Assembly: GCA_017354415.1 (NCBI GenBank)
Contig: JAFMQY010000015.1
Location: 1 to 37,771, forward strand
Source of the DNA: Nocardioides sp.
GTDB taxonomy: Bacteria; Actinomycetota; Actinomycetes; Propionibacteriales; Nocardioidaceae
Length of the DNA stretch: 37,771 bases
Reading direction: 5' to 3'
Position numbers and translations under genes: made by a program. Within the stretch, counting starts at the first letter, position 1. Each line of letters begins with the position of its first letter. Positions 7,782-16,255 of the stretch are shown here, piece after piece. The notes below the pieces were generated by a model that was given only the letters and a program-made list of their open reading frames with translations, was not told where the DNA came from and ran no database searches.

Positions 7782-8586
7782 TGTCCTTGGTCATGAAGTT
7801 CGCCCACGCTGCGGCGAGGAACAGCACGACGTACCCGGCCTGCAGGAGCACGCCGAGCACGACGTCGTGCCACAGGATCGGGTCGCGGAACAGGTCGACG
7901 AACGACAGCCAGTAACGGGTCACGAGGTAGGGCCGCAGCGCGTGGGCGGCGTCCAGGGTGAGCAGCAGCGTCGACCCGATCAGCAGCGCGAGGGTCCCCA
8001 TCGCGGCGGCCAGCGGCGTCCGCACCACCGTCGACAGGAACAGCGCGACCGCGGCCACCCCGAGCATCGAGAGCAGTGCGTATGCGAGAGCCAGCCCGGT
8101 GCGCTGCGCCAGCTGCGTGGTCGTGAGGTCAGTGCCCGAGAACGTCGTCGTCGGGGTGGCGCTGTTGCTGTCCCCCAGCAGCAGCACACCCAGCACGAGC
8201 CCGGTCACGGCGACCACCAGCAGCGTGACCAGCACGAACGCCGTCACCGAGACGAGCTTGGCGACCAGCAACCGGGTACGGCCGACCGGGCGGACCAGCA
8301 CGTAGCGCAGCGTGCCCTGTTGTGCCTCCCCGGCCACGGCGTCCCCGGCTGTGATCGCCACCGCCGCGGGCAGGAACAGCGGCAGCACGATCGCAACGGC
8401 GGCCAACGGGTAGAGCTCGCCCTTGGTCAGGACGGCCGAGAGGAACGCCGGTCCGGTACCGGGACGCGGTCCGATGTCGGTCACGGCCAGCAGCACCGCG
8501 ACCAGGATCGGCAGCGCGTCGATCACCGCGATCGTCACCCAGCTGCGTCGGCTCCGCAGCATCTTGGTCAGCTCGACAGCGATCAC
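7771..8586 (-). CDS. ABC-2 type transporter permease
   Basis: 271 aa, about six hydrophobic segments, beginning with a cytoplasmic amphipathic stretch VELTKMLRSRRSWVTIAV and then a long helix, as in ABC-2 permeases. A conserved-looking loop GEAQQGTLRYVLVRPVGRTRLLVAKL carries the G-T-R coupling region common to bacterial exporters of this class. It starts at GTG 8586, overlapping the ATPase stop by four bases, so the two proteins form one importer/exporter unit. The substrate is unknown. Its 3' end overlaps the convergent lipase gene, leaving no room for a terminator between them. Confidence 0.85.
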   Translation of the reverse strand: MIAVELTKMLRSRRSWVTIAVIDALPILVAVLLAVTDIGPRPGTGPAFLSAVLTKGELYPLAAVAIVLPLFLPAAVAITAGDAVAGEAQQGTLRYVLVRPVGRTRLLVAKLVSVTAFVLVTLLVVAVTGLVLGVLLLGDSNSATPTTTFSGTDLTTTQLAQRTGLALAYALLSMLGVAAVALFLSTVVRTPLAAAMGTLALLIGSTLLLTLDAAHALRPYLVTRYWLSFVDLFRDPILWHDVVLGVLLQAGYVVLFLAAAWANFMTKDITD

Positions 8587-9491
8587 GGCCGCACCACCTT
8601 GTCGGGGCTGTCCGTCGTCGCCTTCAGCACGACCTCCTCCAGGGTCCGGCGCTCGGGGGTCAGCGCTGTGACCCGCACCCCGCCCTCGACGAGGAGCCGG
8701 TTCAGCGCCGCCGAGTCGTCGTGCCGAACGACGAGCCGGTCGCCCTCGATGCGGTCGACCTGGCCGTCCAGCAGCGCCCTGGCCCGCGCCACGTCCTGGG
8801 TCTCGACGTACCACCGTCCGGTCGGGCGCCGGATCTCGGCCAGCGACTCCTGCAGCACCAGCCGGCCGCGGTCGAGGACCCCGACCCGGTGGCACAGCTG
8901 CTCGACCTCGGCGAGCAGATGGGAGGACAGGAAGATCGTGGTGCCCTCACGGTTCAGCCGGAGCAGCAGCTCGCGGACCTCATGGATCCCCTGCGGGTCC
9001 AGGCCGTTCGTCGGCTCGTCGAGCACCAGCAGACGAGGCCGGCGCATCAGTGTCGCGGCCAGGCCCAGCCGCTGTCGCATCCCGAGCGAGTACGCCCGGA
9101 CCGGACGCCGGTCGACGCCGGCCAGACCCACCTCCTCCAGCGCCTCCTCGATCCTCCGCGACCGGGTGGCACGCGAGCCCCCGGGACCCATGGCGTCGAC
9201 CAGCGAGAGGTTCGCCCGGCCCGAGAGGCCGGGGTACGCCGCGGGGCCCTCGACCAGCGAGCCCACCTCGGGGAGCACCTCCCGGGCGCGCCGGGGCATC
9301 GGGTGCCCCATCATCTCGATGCTCCCCGAGGTGGCGAGCACCAGACCGAGAAGCATCCGTACCGTGGTGGTCTTGCCCGACCCGTTCGGGCCCAGGAACC
9401 CGTAGATCTCGCCCTCTGCAACCTCGAGTGCCACGTCGTCGACTGCCCGGATGCGGCCGAAGTACTTGGTGAGTCCCTGGGTGCGGATCAT
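8583..9491 (-). CDS. ABC transporter ATP-binding protein
   Basis: 302 aa. Walker A is GPNGSGKTT, the signature region is AYSLGMRQRLGLA (the SLGMRQR variant typical of ABC-2 exporter ATPases such as CcmA/DrrA types), Walker B is LLVLDEPTNGLDP and the switch histidine is in FLSSHLL. About 90 extra C-terminal residues (LESLAEI... domain) match the DrrA-like subgroup. The ATG at 9491 overlaps the upstream stop by four bases. It should power the permease encoded by the next gene. Drug, lipid or peptide export is the usual role of this class. Confidence 0.93.
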   Translation of the reverse strand: MIRTQGLTKYFGRIRAVDDVALEVAEGEIYGFLGPNGSGKTTTVRMLLGLVLATSGSIEMMGHPMPRRAREVLPEVGSLVEGPAAYPGLSGRANLSLVDAMGPGGSRATRSRRIEEALEEVGLAGVDRRPVRAYSLGMRQRLGLAATLMRRPRLLVLDEPTNGLDPQGIHEVRELLLRLNREGTTIFLSSHLLAEVEQLCHRVGVLDRGRLVLQESLAEIRRPTGRWYVETQDVARARALLDGQVDRIEGDRLVVRHDDSAALNRLLVEGGVRVTALTPERRTLEEVVLKATTDSPDKVVRP

Positions 9492-10603
9492 CGGTAGCTG
9501 CTCCCGCGCGCCAGCCCTGCCGCGGCCCGGCGGAGGGTGTCGTCGGTGACGGTCCCGGTCAGCAGCCACTGGAACTCGAACGGCGAGTGGATGGCGGTGA
9601 GCATGATCCCCAGCGGCCCGGCTCGCAGCAGGCTCTGGCCGTGCCTCATGGTCGCGCCCGAGTTGTACAGCTGGTCGGTCAGCACGGCGGCGTCGCGCTG
9701 CTGGAGGGGGATCGCCACCAGCCGGGTCGGACCCGTCCCGTAGGCCCCGACGCCCCGCCCCTTCCGGTTGCTTCGCGCCAGCCCCGCCAGCGTCTCCGGA
9801 GGAGTCAGCGGCGCGTACTGGTTGGCGGCGTCGGCGAAGTCGAGGAGCGGCTCGAAGTGCTGGCGTACGCCGGCCGGTGCCCGGAAGCGGGTGACATCGA
9901 ACGTCGGGCGGGCGCTGTCGAACGACGTGAACGCCGAGGTCAGCACCGGCACCGAGCCCGCGCCGTACACGTCGATCGCGAGCACCGTGCCCGTGCTGGC
10001 GTCCGCCCAGAGGTCGACGTGGTCGATGGACGAGCGCGGGTCGTCGACGCGGAGCCGCAGACCGAGGCCGTCCCGCCCGGCGATGCGACGGGCTCCCAGC
10101 CGGGACACCTGCGACTCATCCTGCGAACCTGATGAACCGTCGCTTCCGTCGGCCCCGGCGAGCAGCAACGCCGCCAGCCGAGGCGGGAGCAGGTCGGAGT
10201 CGCGGGGCAGCCGGATCTCCGGGTCGGGGCCGACACTGGCTTCGTCGCGCTCGTAGTCCCATTGGGTGGTCACGTCCTGGTGGTGGAACAGGTCGACCTC
10301 GCCGGTGTCGAGCAGCCGGTCGACCCGCCAGTCGTCGGGGCCGCGCCACCAGACGCGCAGCCGGGTCTGACCGCCGAGCAGGTCCGCGAGGTCGGTGAAC
10401 CGGTCGTTGAACGGCAGCCCGAGACGACCACTCGCCTCCACGGTCCCGGAGTACGGCGCGGTGTAGCCGTCGCGGACCAGGCTCAGCAGCTGCCCGGCCG
10501 ACAGAGACCGGTCGTGGGCGGGGATCGCGCGACCGGCCATCGGTGCGAGGGCCAGCAGCACGAAGACCCCCGCGACCACGGCCCAGCGGTGGATCGGTCG
10601 CAC
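9488..10603 (-). CDS. Secreted RseB/LolA-like protein
   Basis: 371 aa. A signal-anchor or signal peptide (about 8-26, WAVVAGVFVLLALAPMAGRA) is followed by a domain with YSGTVEASGRLGLP and RLRVWWRGPDDWRVDRL. This pattern of strands (YSGTV followed by a concave sheet) is seen in MucB/RseB- and LolA-like periplasmic proteins. In actinobacteria such proteins are often coupled to ABC-2 transporters, as here by a 4-base overlap. It may sense or bind a lipid or peptide cargo at the outer face of the membrane. There is no lipobox cysteine, so it is not an obvious lipoprotein. The family assignment is tentative and the cargo unknown. Confidence 0.6.
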   Translation of the reverse strand: MRPIHRWAVVAGVFVLLALAPMAGRAIPAHDRSLSAGQLLSLVRDGYTAPYSGTVEASGRLGLPFNDRFTDLADLLGGQTRLRVWWRGPDDWRVDRLLDTGEVDLFHHQDVTTQWDYERDEASVGPDPEIRLPRDSDLLPPRLAALLLAGADGSDGSSGSQDESQVSRLGARRIAGRDGLGLRLRVDDPRSSIDHVDLWADASTGTVLAIDVYGAGSVPVLTSAFTSFDSARPTFDVTRFRAPAGVRQHFEPLLDFADAANQYAPLTPPETLAGLARSNRKGRGVGAYGTGPTRLVAIPLQQRDAAVLTDQLYNSGATMRHGQSLLRAGPLGIMLTAIHSPFEFQWLLTGTVTDDTLRRAAAGLARGSSYR

Positions 10604-10639
10604 GTGACGAACCTACGTCGGCGGCCGGCGGGGGCGCGG

Positions 10640-12460
10640 TCAGGCGTAGCTCCGGGCCTGGATCGAGTAGAGCTCGGCGTACGTGCCGCCGCGTGCCATG
10701 AGCTGCGCGTGGCTGCCCACCTCGACCACCCGTGCGCCGTCGAGAACCACGATCAGGTCGGCCATCCGGACGGTCGAGAACCGGTGGGACACCAGGACCG
10801 TGACCCGGCCGTTGGCAGTGACCTCACGGGCACCGCTCGCGAACCGCTCGAACAACGCGTGCTCGGTCTCGGCGTCGAGGGCGGCAGTCGGCTCGTCGAG
10901 CATCAGCAGCAGCGGCTCGGGCCGCATGTAGCCGCGGGCGAGCGCGAGCTTCTGCCACTGCCCGAAGCTCACGTCGACGCCGCCCTCCCACGACGGACCG
11001 AGCTGGGTGTCGAGGCCCTCCCGCAGCTCGTCGACGACGGGTGTCGCGCCGGCGCGGGCGACCGCCGACCACACCGCATCCTCGTCGTCGCTGCGGGGCT
11101 CGTCGCCGAGGCCGACCGTGGTCGCGGCGACGAACTCGAGGCGCGCGAAGTCCTGGAACGCCCCCGCCAGCCGCTCCCGCCACTCGCCGGCGTCGATGTG
11201 AGCGATGTCGACCCCGTCGGCGGTGATCCGGCCACTGCTCGGCGCGTACATCCGCGCCAGGAGCTTGACCAGGGTCGACTTGCCTGCGCCGTTCTCGCCG
11301 ACGACCGCGACCACCGCCCCGGCCGGCAGGGTGAGGTCGACGTCCTGGAGCACCCGGCGGGTGGTGCCGGGGTAGGCGAAGGAGACGCCCTCGAACCGGA
11401 TGCCGTCCTTGAGGCGGTCGGGCGCGGACAGGTCGGCGTCGGCGTTCTGCCGGGCTGCGAAGTCCTCCAGCCAGGCCAGCCGCTTCGCCGAGTCGAGCCA
11501 GATGCCGCGCAGGAAGCTGAGCTCGCCGACCGCGGACCCGACGTACGCCGACAGCCGGCCGCCCGCGGTGAGCACGAGCACGACCGCTCCGGGTCCGCGG
11601 TCGAGCCCGTGTACGACGTAGACCACCGCGGCGACGAAGGCGAGCGAGAAGACGGCCCAGGCCAGCGTGAGCCACGCCGCGCTGGCGAGCTGGGTGGCGC
11701 GGAGACCCGCGAACCAGGTGCCCCAGGCGCGGCGGCGCCGGGCCGCGAGCAGGGCCTGGTTGCCGGCGACCCGGACCTCCTTGCCCGGAGGCGGAGTCGT
11801 GCCGACCGTGAACAGGTGCCGGCCCAGACGGGCGTAGGAGGCGACCCGTTCCTCGGTGGCCTTCTCGACCTTCGGGCGCCAGACCGCCACGAGCAGGAGC
11901 GGCACGGCGCCGACGAGCAGGAGCAGCAGGGAGGGGTCGATCGCGGCGAGCAGCAGGCACACGAAGGCCAGGCGCAGCAGCCAGCCGACCATGGTGAACA
12001 TCGAGCGGAACAGGTGGTCGAGCGCGAAGACCCCTGTCCGCAGCACGGAGATCCGGTCGAGGTACGCCGGCCGCTCGTGATGCTCGACGGTGGCGACCTC
12101 CGCCTGCAGCCGGGCGACGTGCCCCTGGAACATGATGTTCAGCCGGTCGCCCAGGCGCCGGGTGGTGCGGTCGAGGGTGACCGACAGCGCCCACATCAGG
12201 GTGGCGGAGGCGGCGAGGCCGAAGGCTCCGACGTACAAGAAGGTGCGGTCGTGGCGGACCAGGCCGTCGGTGACCAGCGCGAGCCAGATGCCGACGAGTA
12301 CGTCGGGCAGCGCCTCGAGGGCGGTCATCCCCAGTGACGCCCAGAGCAGCCGCGGCTCGGCGTGGTACCCGAGCCGGACCACCCGGACCATCGACGGCAC
12401 CGCCGCGGGCATCGGGCCGGGGTCGTCCTCGTGGACCGGGTCGGGCTCATAGCGACTCAT
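10640..12460 (-). CDS. ABC exporter half-transporter (TMD-NBD) with variant signature motif
   Basis: 606 aa: transmembrane domain (about 35-320) then nucleotide-binding domain. Walker A GENGAGKST (388-396), Q-loop Gln436, Walker B LLLMLDEP (517-524) and the H-loop VSHRF are intact. The signature reads VSFGQ (497-501) in place of LSGGQ, so the ATP site made with the partner's Walker A probably works differently. It starts inside the end of the next exporter gene (14-base overlap), the usual arrangement for a heterodimeric exporter. The N terminus has an acidic extension of about 20 residues. Its stop lies 36 bases before the RseB/LolA-like gene, so all five minus-strand genes may share a transcript. 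Confidence 0.9.
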   Translation of the reverse strand: MSRYEPDPVHEDDPGPMPAAVPSMVRVVRLGYHAEPRLLWASLGMTALEALPDVLVGIWLALVTDGLVRHDRTFLYVGAFGLAASATLMWALSVTLDRTTRRLGDRLNIMFQGHVARLQAEVATVEHHERPAYLDRISVLRTGVFALDHLFRSMFTMVGWLLRLAFVCLLLAAIDPSLLLLLVGAVPLLLVAVWRPKVEKATEERVASYARLGRHLFTVGTTPPPGKEVRVAGNQALLAARRRRAWGTWFAGLRATQLASAAWLTLAWAVFSLAFVAAVVYVVHGLDRGPGAVVLVLTAGGRLSAYVGSAVGELSFLRGIWLDSAKRLAWLEDFAARQNADADLSAPDRLKDGIRFEGVSFAYPGTTRRVLQDVDLTLPAGAVVAVVGENGAGKSTLVKLLARMYAPSSGRITADGVDIAHIDAGEWRERLAGAFQDFARLEFVAATTVGLGDEPRSDDEDAVWSAVARAGATPVVDELREGLDTQLGPSWEGGVDVSFGQWQKLALARGYMRPEPLLLMLDEPTAALDAETEHALFERFASGAREVTANGRVTVLVSHRFSTVRMADLIVVLDGARVVEVGSHAQLMARGGTYAELYSIQARSYA

Positions 12461-14291
12461 GGACGACCTCCTCCCCGTGCTCGTCGTACTCGACCTCGTG
12501 GGCGAAGCGGATGGCCTGGAGGTCGTACATCGTGCGGTAGCGACCGCCCACGCTCATCAGCTCGTGGTGGCTGCCGAGCTCGATCGCGCGGCCGTGCTCG
12601 ACCACGCAGATCAGTTGGGCCTGCCGGACCGTGGAGAAGCGGTGCGAGATCAGGATGGTGGTCGCCTCGGACGTCGCGCCGAGCACCCGGCCGAAGATCT
12701 CGGCCTCACCACGGACGTCGAGCATCGCGGTGGGCTCGTCGAGAAGGACGACCCGAGCGCCGGTGCCGACCTCGGCGATCGCGCGGGCCAGGGCGACCCG
12801 CTGCCACTGCCCGCCGGAGAGGTCGACACCGCCGGGGTAGCCCTTGGCCATCGGCGCGTCGAGGTCGGCGAGGCCCAGCGCGCCGGCCTGCTCGAGGGCG
12901 TGCTCGACGACCTCGGTGTCGGCCCCATGTGGGGCGACGTTGTCGCGGAGCGAGAGCTCGTAGCGGACGAAGTCCTGGAACACCGCGGCCAGGCGCTGCC
13001 GCCAGGCGTCGAGGTCGAGGTCACGGAGATCCACGCCGTCGATCTCGATCGACCCGGAGTCGGGGTCGTAGAGGCGGCACAGGAGCTTGGCGATCGTCGT
13101 CTTGCCGGCGCCGTTCTGGCCGACGATCGCCAGCGAGGTGCCGGCGGGGATGGTCACGTCGAAGTGCTCCAGCACCGGCCGGATGCCGGTGGGGTAGGTG
13201 AACGTGACGTCGCGGAACCGGATCTCCGGCGCGTGTGCCGACGGGAGCGTCGATCCGGCCGGACGGGACAGGGCGCCTGCTTGCGCCATCTCCGGCTCGA
13301 GCCGCTCGATCGCGACGACCGGGGCCGTCGCGCCGTCGAGCGCCCAGCTCAGCCCACCGAACGCGATCGAGCTGGCCCCGAAGGCGGCTCCGGCGTAGGT
13401 GACGACGCCCTGGAGGTCCAGCCGTCCGGCGTACCCCGCCTCGGCGAGGAGCCAGAACAGCAGGGCATTCGCGACGAGCACGATCACCAGGGCGCCGGTC
13501 AGGGACTTCTCACGGAGCTTGGTGGCGTCGTACTGGAGCTGGTGGAGGTGCAGCCGGTGGCCGGTGAACCGCTCGAGCAGCCACGGTGCCAGCCCGAACA
13601 GCCGCACCTCCTTGGCGACAGCCGGCTCGGTCGCCAGGTCGTAGGCGTAGTCGGTGTGCCGCCGCGCCGCCTTCACCTCGTCGGTGTTGCGGTCGCGCCA
13701 CACCCCGCTCTCGCGGAGCAGCCAGTGGGTCGAGCCCCATGCCGCCAGGAGCAGGAGAGGTGCCCACCACGCGAAGCCGGCGAGGACCAGGGCGGAGGCG
13801 ATGCCGCCGAGGAGCATGACCAGGCCCTGGCCGATGAAGTCGAAGTTCAGGAACATCGGTGGGCCGGTCATCCCGAGGTCGAAGTCGCGGGCGGTGGTGA
13901 GGTCGTTGGTGAGGTCCCCACGCTCCAGGTGCCCGATGCCGTCGGGGCCGAGCGAGGCGGTCATCAGCCGGTCGTTGAGCACCGACGAGAGGTGGTGCCC
14001 CAGCAGCTGTCCGACCACCTGGTGCACCGGTGGGGAGACCTGCGAAACCACGAAGACCACAGCGAACAGCACCAACGGGCCGGTCAGCTCACCCCCCGAC
14101 CCGACCCGCCCGACCAGGATGCCGGTCGACACCGCCAGACCCGGAGGCACCAGCGCTCGCAGCAGCAGCAGCAGCCACCACGCCACCGCGAACCCGGGCA
14201 CCGACCGGGTCATGGACACGAAGAACCGGGTCGCCGGCCGTGCCCGAAGCCCGGCGAGCTGCCCGGTCAGTGATCTCGGCACGACGCTCAC
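12447..14291 (-). CDS. ABC exporter half-transporter (TMD-NBD), partner subunit
   Basis: 614 aa from GTG 14291, chosen because GGAGGT lies 9 bases upstream; a further in-frame ATG at 14357 has no such site. A six-helix exporter transmembrane domain (about 25-320) precedes a complete NBD: Walker A GQNGAGKTT (391-399), Q-loop Gln439, canonical LSGGQ (491-495), Walker B VVLLDEP (514-520) and H-loop ISHRF. It pairs with the following gene, whose signature is altered, giving a heterodimer with one normal and one non-standard composite ATP site. The cargo is not predictable; multidrug, lipid or peptide export are the usual roles. It probably heads a five-gene transcription unit reaching 7771. Confidence 0.9.
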   Translation of the reverse strand: MSVVPRSLTGQLAGLRARPATRFFVSMTRSVPGFAVAWWLLLLLRALVPPGLAVSTGILVGRVGSGGELTGPLVLFAVVFVVSQVSPPVHQVVGQLLGHHLSSVLNDRLMTASLGPDGIGHLERGDLTNDLTTARDFDLGMTGPPMFLNFDFIGQGLVMLLGGIASALVLAGFAWWAPLLLLAAWGSTHWLLRESGVWRDRNTDEVKAARRHTDYAYDLATEPAVAKEVRLFGLAPWLLERFTGHRLHLHQLQYDATKLREKSLTGALVIVLVANALLFWLLAEAGYAGRLDLQGVVTYAGAAFGASSIAFGGLSWALDGATAPVVAIERLEPEMAQAGALSRPAGSTLPSAHAPEIRFRDVTFTYPTGIRPVLEHFDVTIPAGTSLAIVGQNGAGKTTIAKLLCRLYDPDSGSIEIDGVDLRDLDLDAWRQRLAAVFQDFVRYELSLRDNVAPHGADTEVVEHALEQAGALGLADLDAPMAKGYPGGVDLSGGQWQRVALARAIAEVGTGARVVLLDEPTAMLDVRGEAEIFGRVLGATSEATTILISHRFSTVRQAQLICVVEHGRAIELGSHHELMSVGGRYRTMYDLQAIRFAHEVEYDEHGEEVVHESL

Positions 14292-14424
14292 CCTAGGACC
14301 ACCTCCCGACACCGCGTGGGCGTCGCTCGAGTTCGACGTCAATCGAGCCTGTCGCATCCCCGCGGTCTCGTCGTACGCCGACCCGCGCAGGCCCTCCGCG
14401 CACCGTCCGGCGTGGTTCTTGGGA

Positions 14425-14483
14425 TAGTCCCTGACGAAACCGCTGCCCTCGGGCCCGAATCTCGACAGTTTCGTCAGGGACTA
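14425..14483. repeat. 59-bp palindromic element, copy B
   Basis: Perfect 16-bp arms (TAGTCCCTGACGAAAC, 14425-14440, with 14468-14483) around 27 internal bases. It lies between the sigma-factor stop (14533) and the ABC exporter start (14291), where it could serve as the sigma gene's transcript end. The arms are identical to copy C; 15 of 27 internal positions match copy C in this orientation. Confidence 0.85.
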
Positions 14484-14532
14484 CCCCAGCAGGCGCCGTC
14501 CATGCACAGCGGCGGGGTAGCCAGGAAACGCG

Positions 14533-15756
14533 TCAGTCCAGGGCGGCGAGGCGGGAGACGAGGTGGGCGCGTTCGGGTTCGTTGTCACAGAGCTCGATGG
14601 CGTGGGCCAGCTCGGCTCGGGCGTCGTCGGTGCGGCCGACCCGGGCCAGCAGCTCGCCCCGGACGCCCGGGAGCCGGTGACCCGGCAGCTCGAGCCCGTC
14701 CAAGGCGCGGAGGCCGGCCAGCGGACCGTCCGCCTCGCTGACCGCCACCGCCCGGTTGAGCCGGATGACGGGCGAGTCCGCGATCTCGACCAGCTCGTCG
14801 TACCGCTCGACGATGCGAGGCCAGTCCGTGGCGTCCGGATGCGGCGCGATCGCGTGCTCGGCGGCGATCAGCGCCTGGAGGAGGTACGGCGTGCCGGGCG
14901 CGGTGACGTACGGGGTGAGGATCGCCAGCGCCTCGTGGATCTCGTCGGCGTGCCAGCGTGACCGGTCCTGGTCGGGCAGCAGCACGAGCGTGTCGTCGAC
15001 CAGGCGGGCGTCGCGACGGGAGTGCTGCAGGAGCATCAGACCCAGCAGTCCGTCGAGATCCGCCCGGCCCGGCAACAGCTCGCGCAGCAGACGCGCGAGC
15101 CGGATCGCCTCGCCCGCGAGGTCACGACGTACCAGCTCCGGCCCCGAGGGCGGTGCATACCCGGCGGTGAACGCCAGGTAGGCGACGTCCGCCGCCCGCC
15201 CGACGCGCGCCCGCAGCTCAGCGCCATGCGGGACCTCGAACCGTTCCCCCGCCAAGGCCTTGCGCGAGCGGGTCAGACGCGCGGCCATGGTCGCCGTCGG
15301 CATCAGGAACAGCCGGGCGATGTCGGCGGTGGACACTCCGATCACCATCCGCAGGGTGAGCGCGGCGGCGTTCTCGCGCGACAGGGCCGGGTGCGCACAC
15401 AGCATCACGAGCCGCAGCCGCTCGTCGCGCACGGGTTCGCCGGCATCCGCCATCACCCGCTGCGCCTCCTCCTGGAGCTCGGTCTCGACCGCGAGCACGG
15501 GCAGCCGCCGAGCTGCGACCGCTTCGGCCCGGAGTCGGTCCAGGACCCGCCGCCGGGCACTGGTCAGCAACCAGGCCGGCGGGTTGTCCGGTACGCCGTC
15601 CCGGGGCCAGGTCCGCGCCGCAGCCTCGAAGGCGTCGGCGAGCCCGTCCTCGGCCAGGTCGAGGCGTCGGTACTGCGCGACCAGCAACGCCGTGAGCCGA
15701 CCCCACTGTTCGCGCCAGGCCGCCTCGAGCGCGCGGCCGGGCTCGTCAGGCGTCAT
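14533..15756 (-). CDS. ECF42-type RNA polymerase sigma factor with C-terminal TPR-like domain
   Basis: 407 aa from ATG 15756. An N-terminal sigma-70 region 2 (about 10-80, with the YRRLDLAEDGLADAFEAAARTWP segment, interrupted here by length limits) and a region 4 HTH (about 115-175, GVSTADIARLFLMPTATMAARLTRSR) precede a long C-terminal helical domain (about 180-407) of the DUF6596/TPR kind. This length and architecture define the ECF42 group, which lacks an anti-sigma factor and is genetically linked to YCII/DGPF-domain proteins. Here the start overlaps the end of such a gene by 11 bases, so both are read from the ECF42-type promoter at 16148-16174, implying positive autoregulation. Confidence 0.92.
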   Translation of the reverse strand: MTPDEPGRALEAAWREQWGRLTALLVAQYRRLDLAEDGLADAFEAAARTWPRDGVPDNPPAWLLTSARRRVLDRLRAEAVAARRLPVLAVETELQEEAQRVMADAGEPVRDERLRLVMLCAHPALSRENAAALTLRMVIGVSTADIARLFLMPTATMAARLTRSRKALAGERFEVPHGAELRARVGRAADVAYLAFTAGYAPPSGPELVRRDLAGEAIRLARLLRELLPGRADLDGLLGLMLLQHSRRDARLVDDTLVLLPDQDRSRWHADEIHEALAILTPYVTAPGTPYLLQALIAAEHAIAPHPDATDWPRIVERYDELVEIADSPVIRLNRAVAVSEADGPLAGLRALDGLELPGHRLPGVRGELLARVGRTDDARAELAHAIELCDNEPERAHLVSRLAALD

Positions 15757-16108
15757 AACCCTCGATCCGGATGACCGGTCTGACCTCGATCGAGTAGCCC
15801 TCCGGCAGCAGCCGTACCAGGTCGAGCGCGGTCTCGCGCGAGTCGACATCGATCAGGTAGAAGCCGCCGAGCTGCTCGGCGGTCTCGGCGTACGGCCCGT
15901 CGGTGACCAACCGGTCGCCACCGCGGCCGGGCTGCAGCGTCTGAGCCTCCCGTGGCAGCGCCAGCGCCTCACCGGAAAGCATCTCCCCGCGCTCACGCAC
16001 CGCCTTGTCGAATGTGCGGTGGCGGTCGAACACCTCGTCCCGGTACTCCTGCGTGGCTCGGTCCCAGGCCTCCGGGTCCTCCTCGGCCATCAGCACGACG
16101 AACTTCAT
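15746..16108 (-). CDS. YCII/DGPF-domain protein 1
   Basis: 120 aa from ATG 16108 (GAGGA upstream). It contains the YCII-related signature DGPYAETAEQLGGFYLID (about 80-97) and an N-terminal strand KFVVLMAEEDPEAW. YCII-like domains are small ferredoxin-like folds; some are muconolactone-isomerase-like, but the DGPF subgroup has no proven reaction. It overlaps the ECF42 sigma gene and is preceded by a TGTCGA-N17-CGTC promoter, so it is a probable first target of that sigma factor. Two paralogues lie within 2.5 kb. Confidence 0.9.
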   Translation of the reverse strand: MKFVVLMAEEDPEAWDRATQEYRDEVFDRHRTFDKAVRERGEMLSGEALALPREAQTLQPGRGGDRLVTDGPYAETAEQLGGFYLIDVDSRETALDLVRLLPEGYSIEVRPVIRIEGYDA

Positions 16109-16136
16109 GGCGTCCCGTCCTCTCGTGTCGGAGTCT

Positions 16137-16150
16137 GTCATCGCGATGAC
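16137..16150. promoter_or_regulatory. 14-bp palindrome over expected start of YCII-1 transcript
   Basis: GTCATCGCGATGAC is perfectly palindromic, begins at the -10 CGTC on the minus strand and is followed by AGAC. Nearly the same word occurs at the same position of the two other YCII promoters (18160-18173 and 18595-18608), each with one central mismatch. Confidence 0.65.
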
Positions 16151-16174
16151 GGGCGCGGGGGACGTCATTCGACA
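16148..16174 (-). promoter_or_regulatory. ECF42-type promoter for YCII-1 and sigma gene
   Basis: Minus strand: -35 TGTCGA (16169-16174), 17-base spacer, -10 CGTC (16148-16151). ECF42 promoters are described as TGTCGA in the -35 region with a C-G-rich -10. The same arrangement with exactly the same spacer precedes the other two YCII genes. Confidence 0.8.
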
Positions 16175-16255
16175 GACGAGCCCCCGACAAGTCGGCGAAT
16201 GTCACCGAACGCCGACTCGCCCGACGGGCCTCTTGACAGCGGGAGGTGACAGTTC

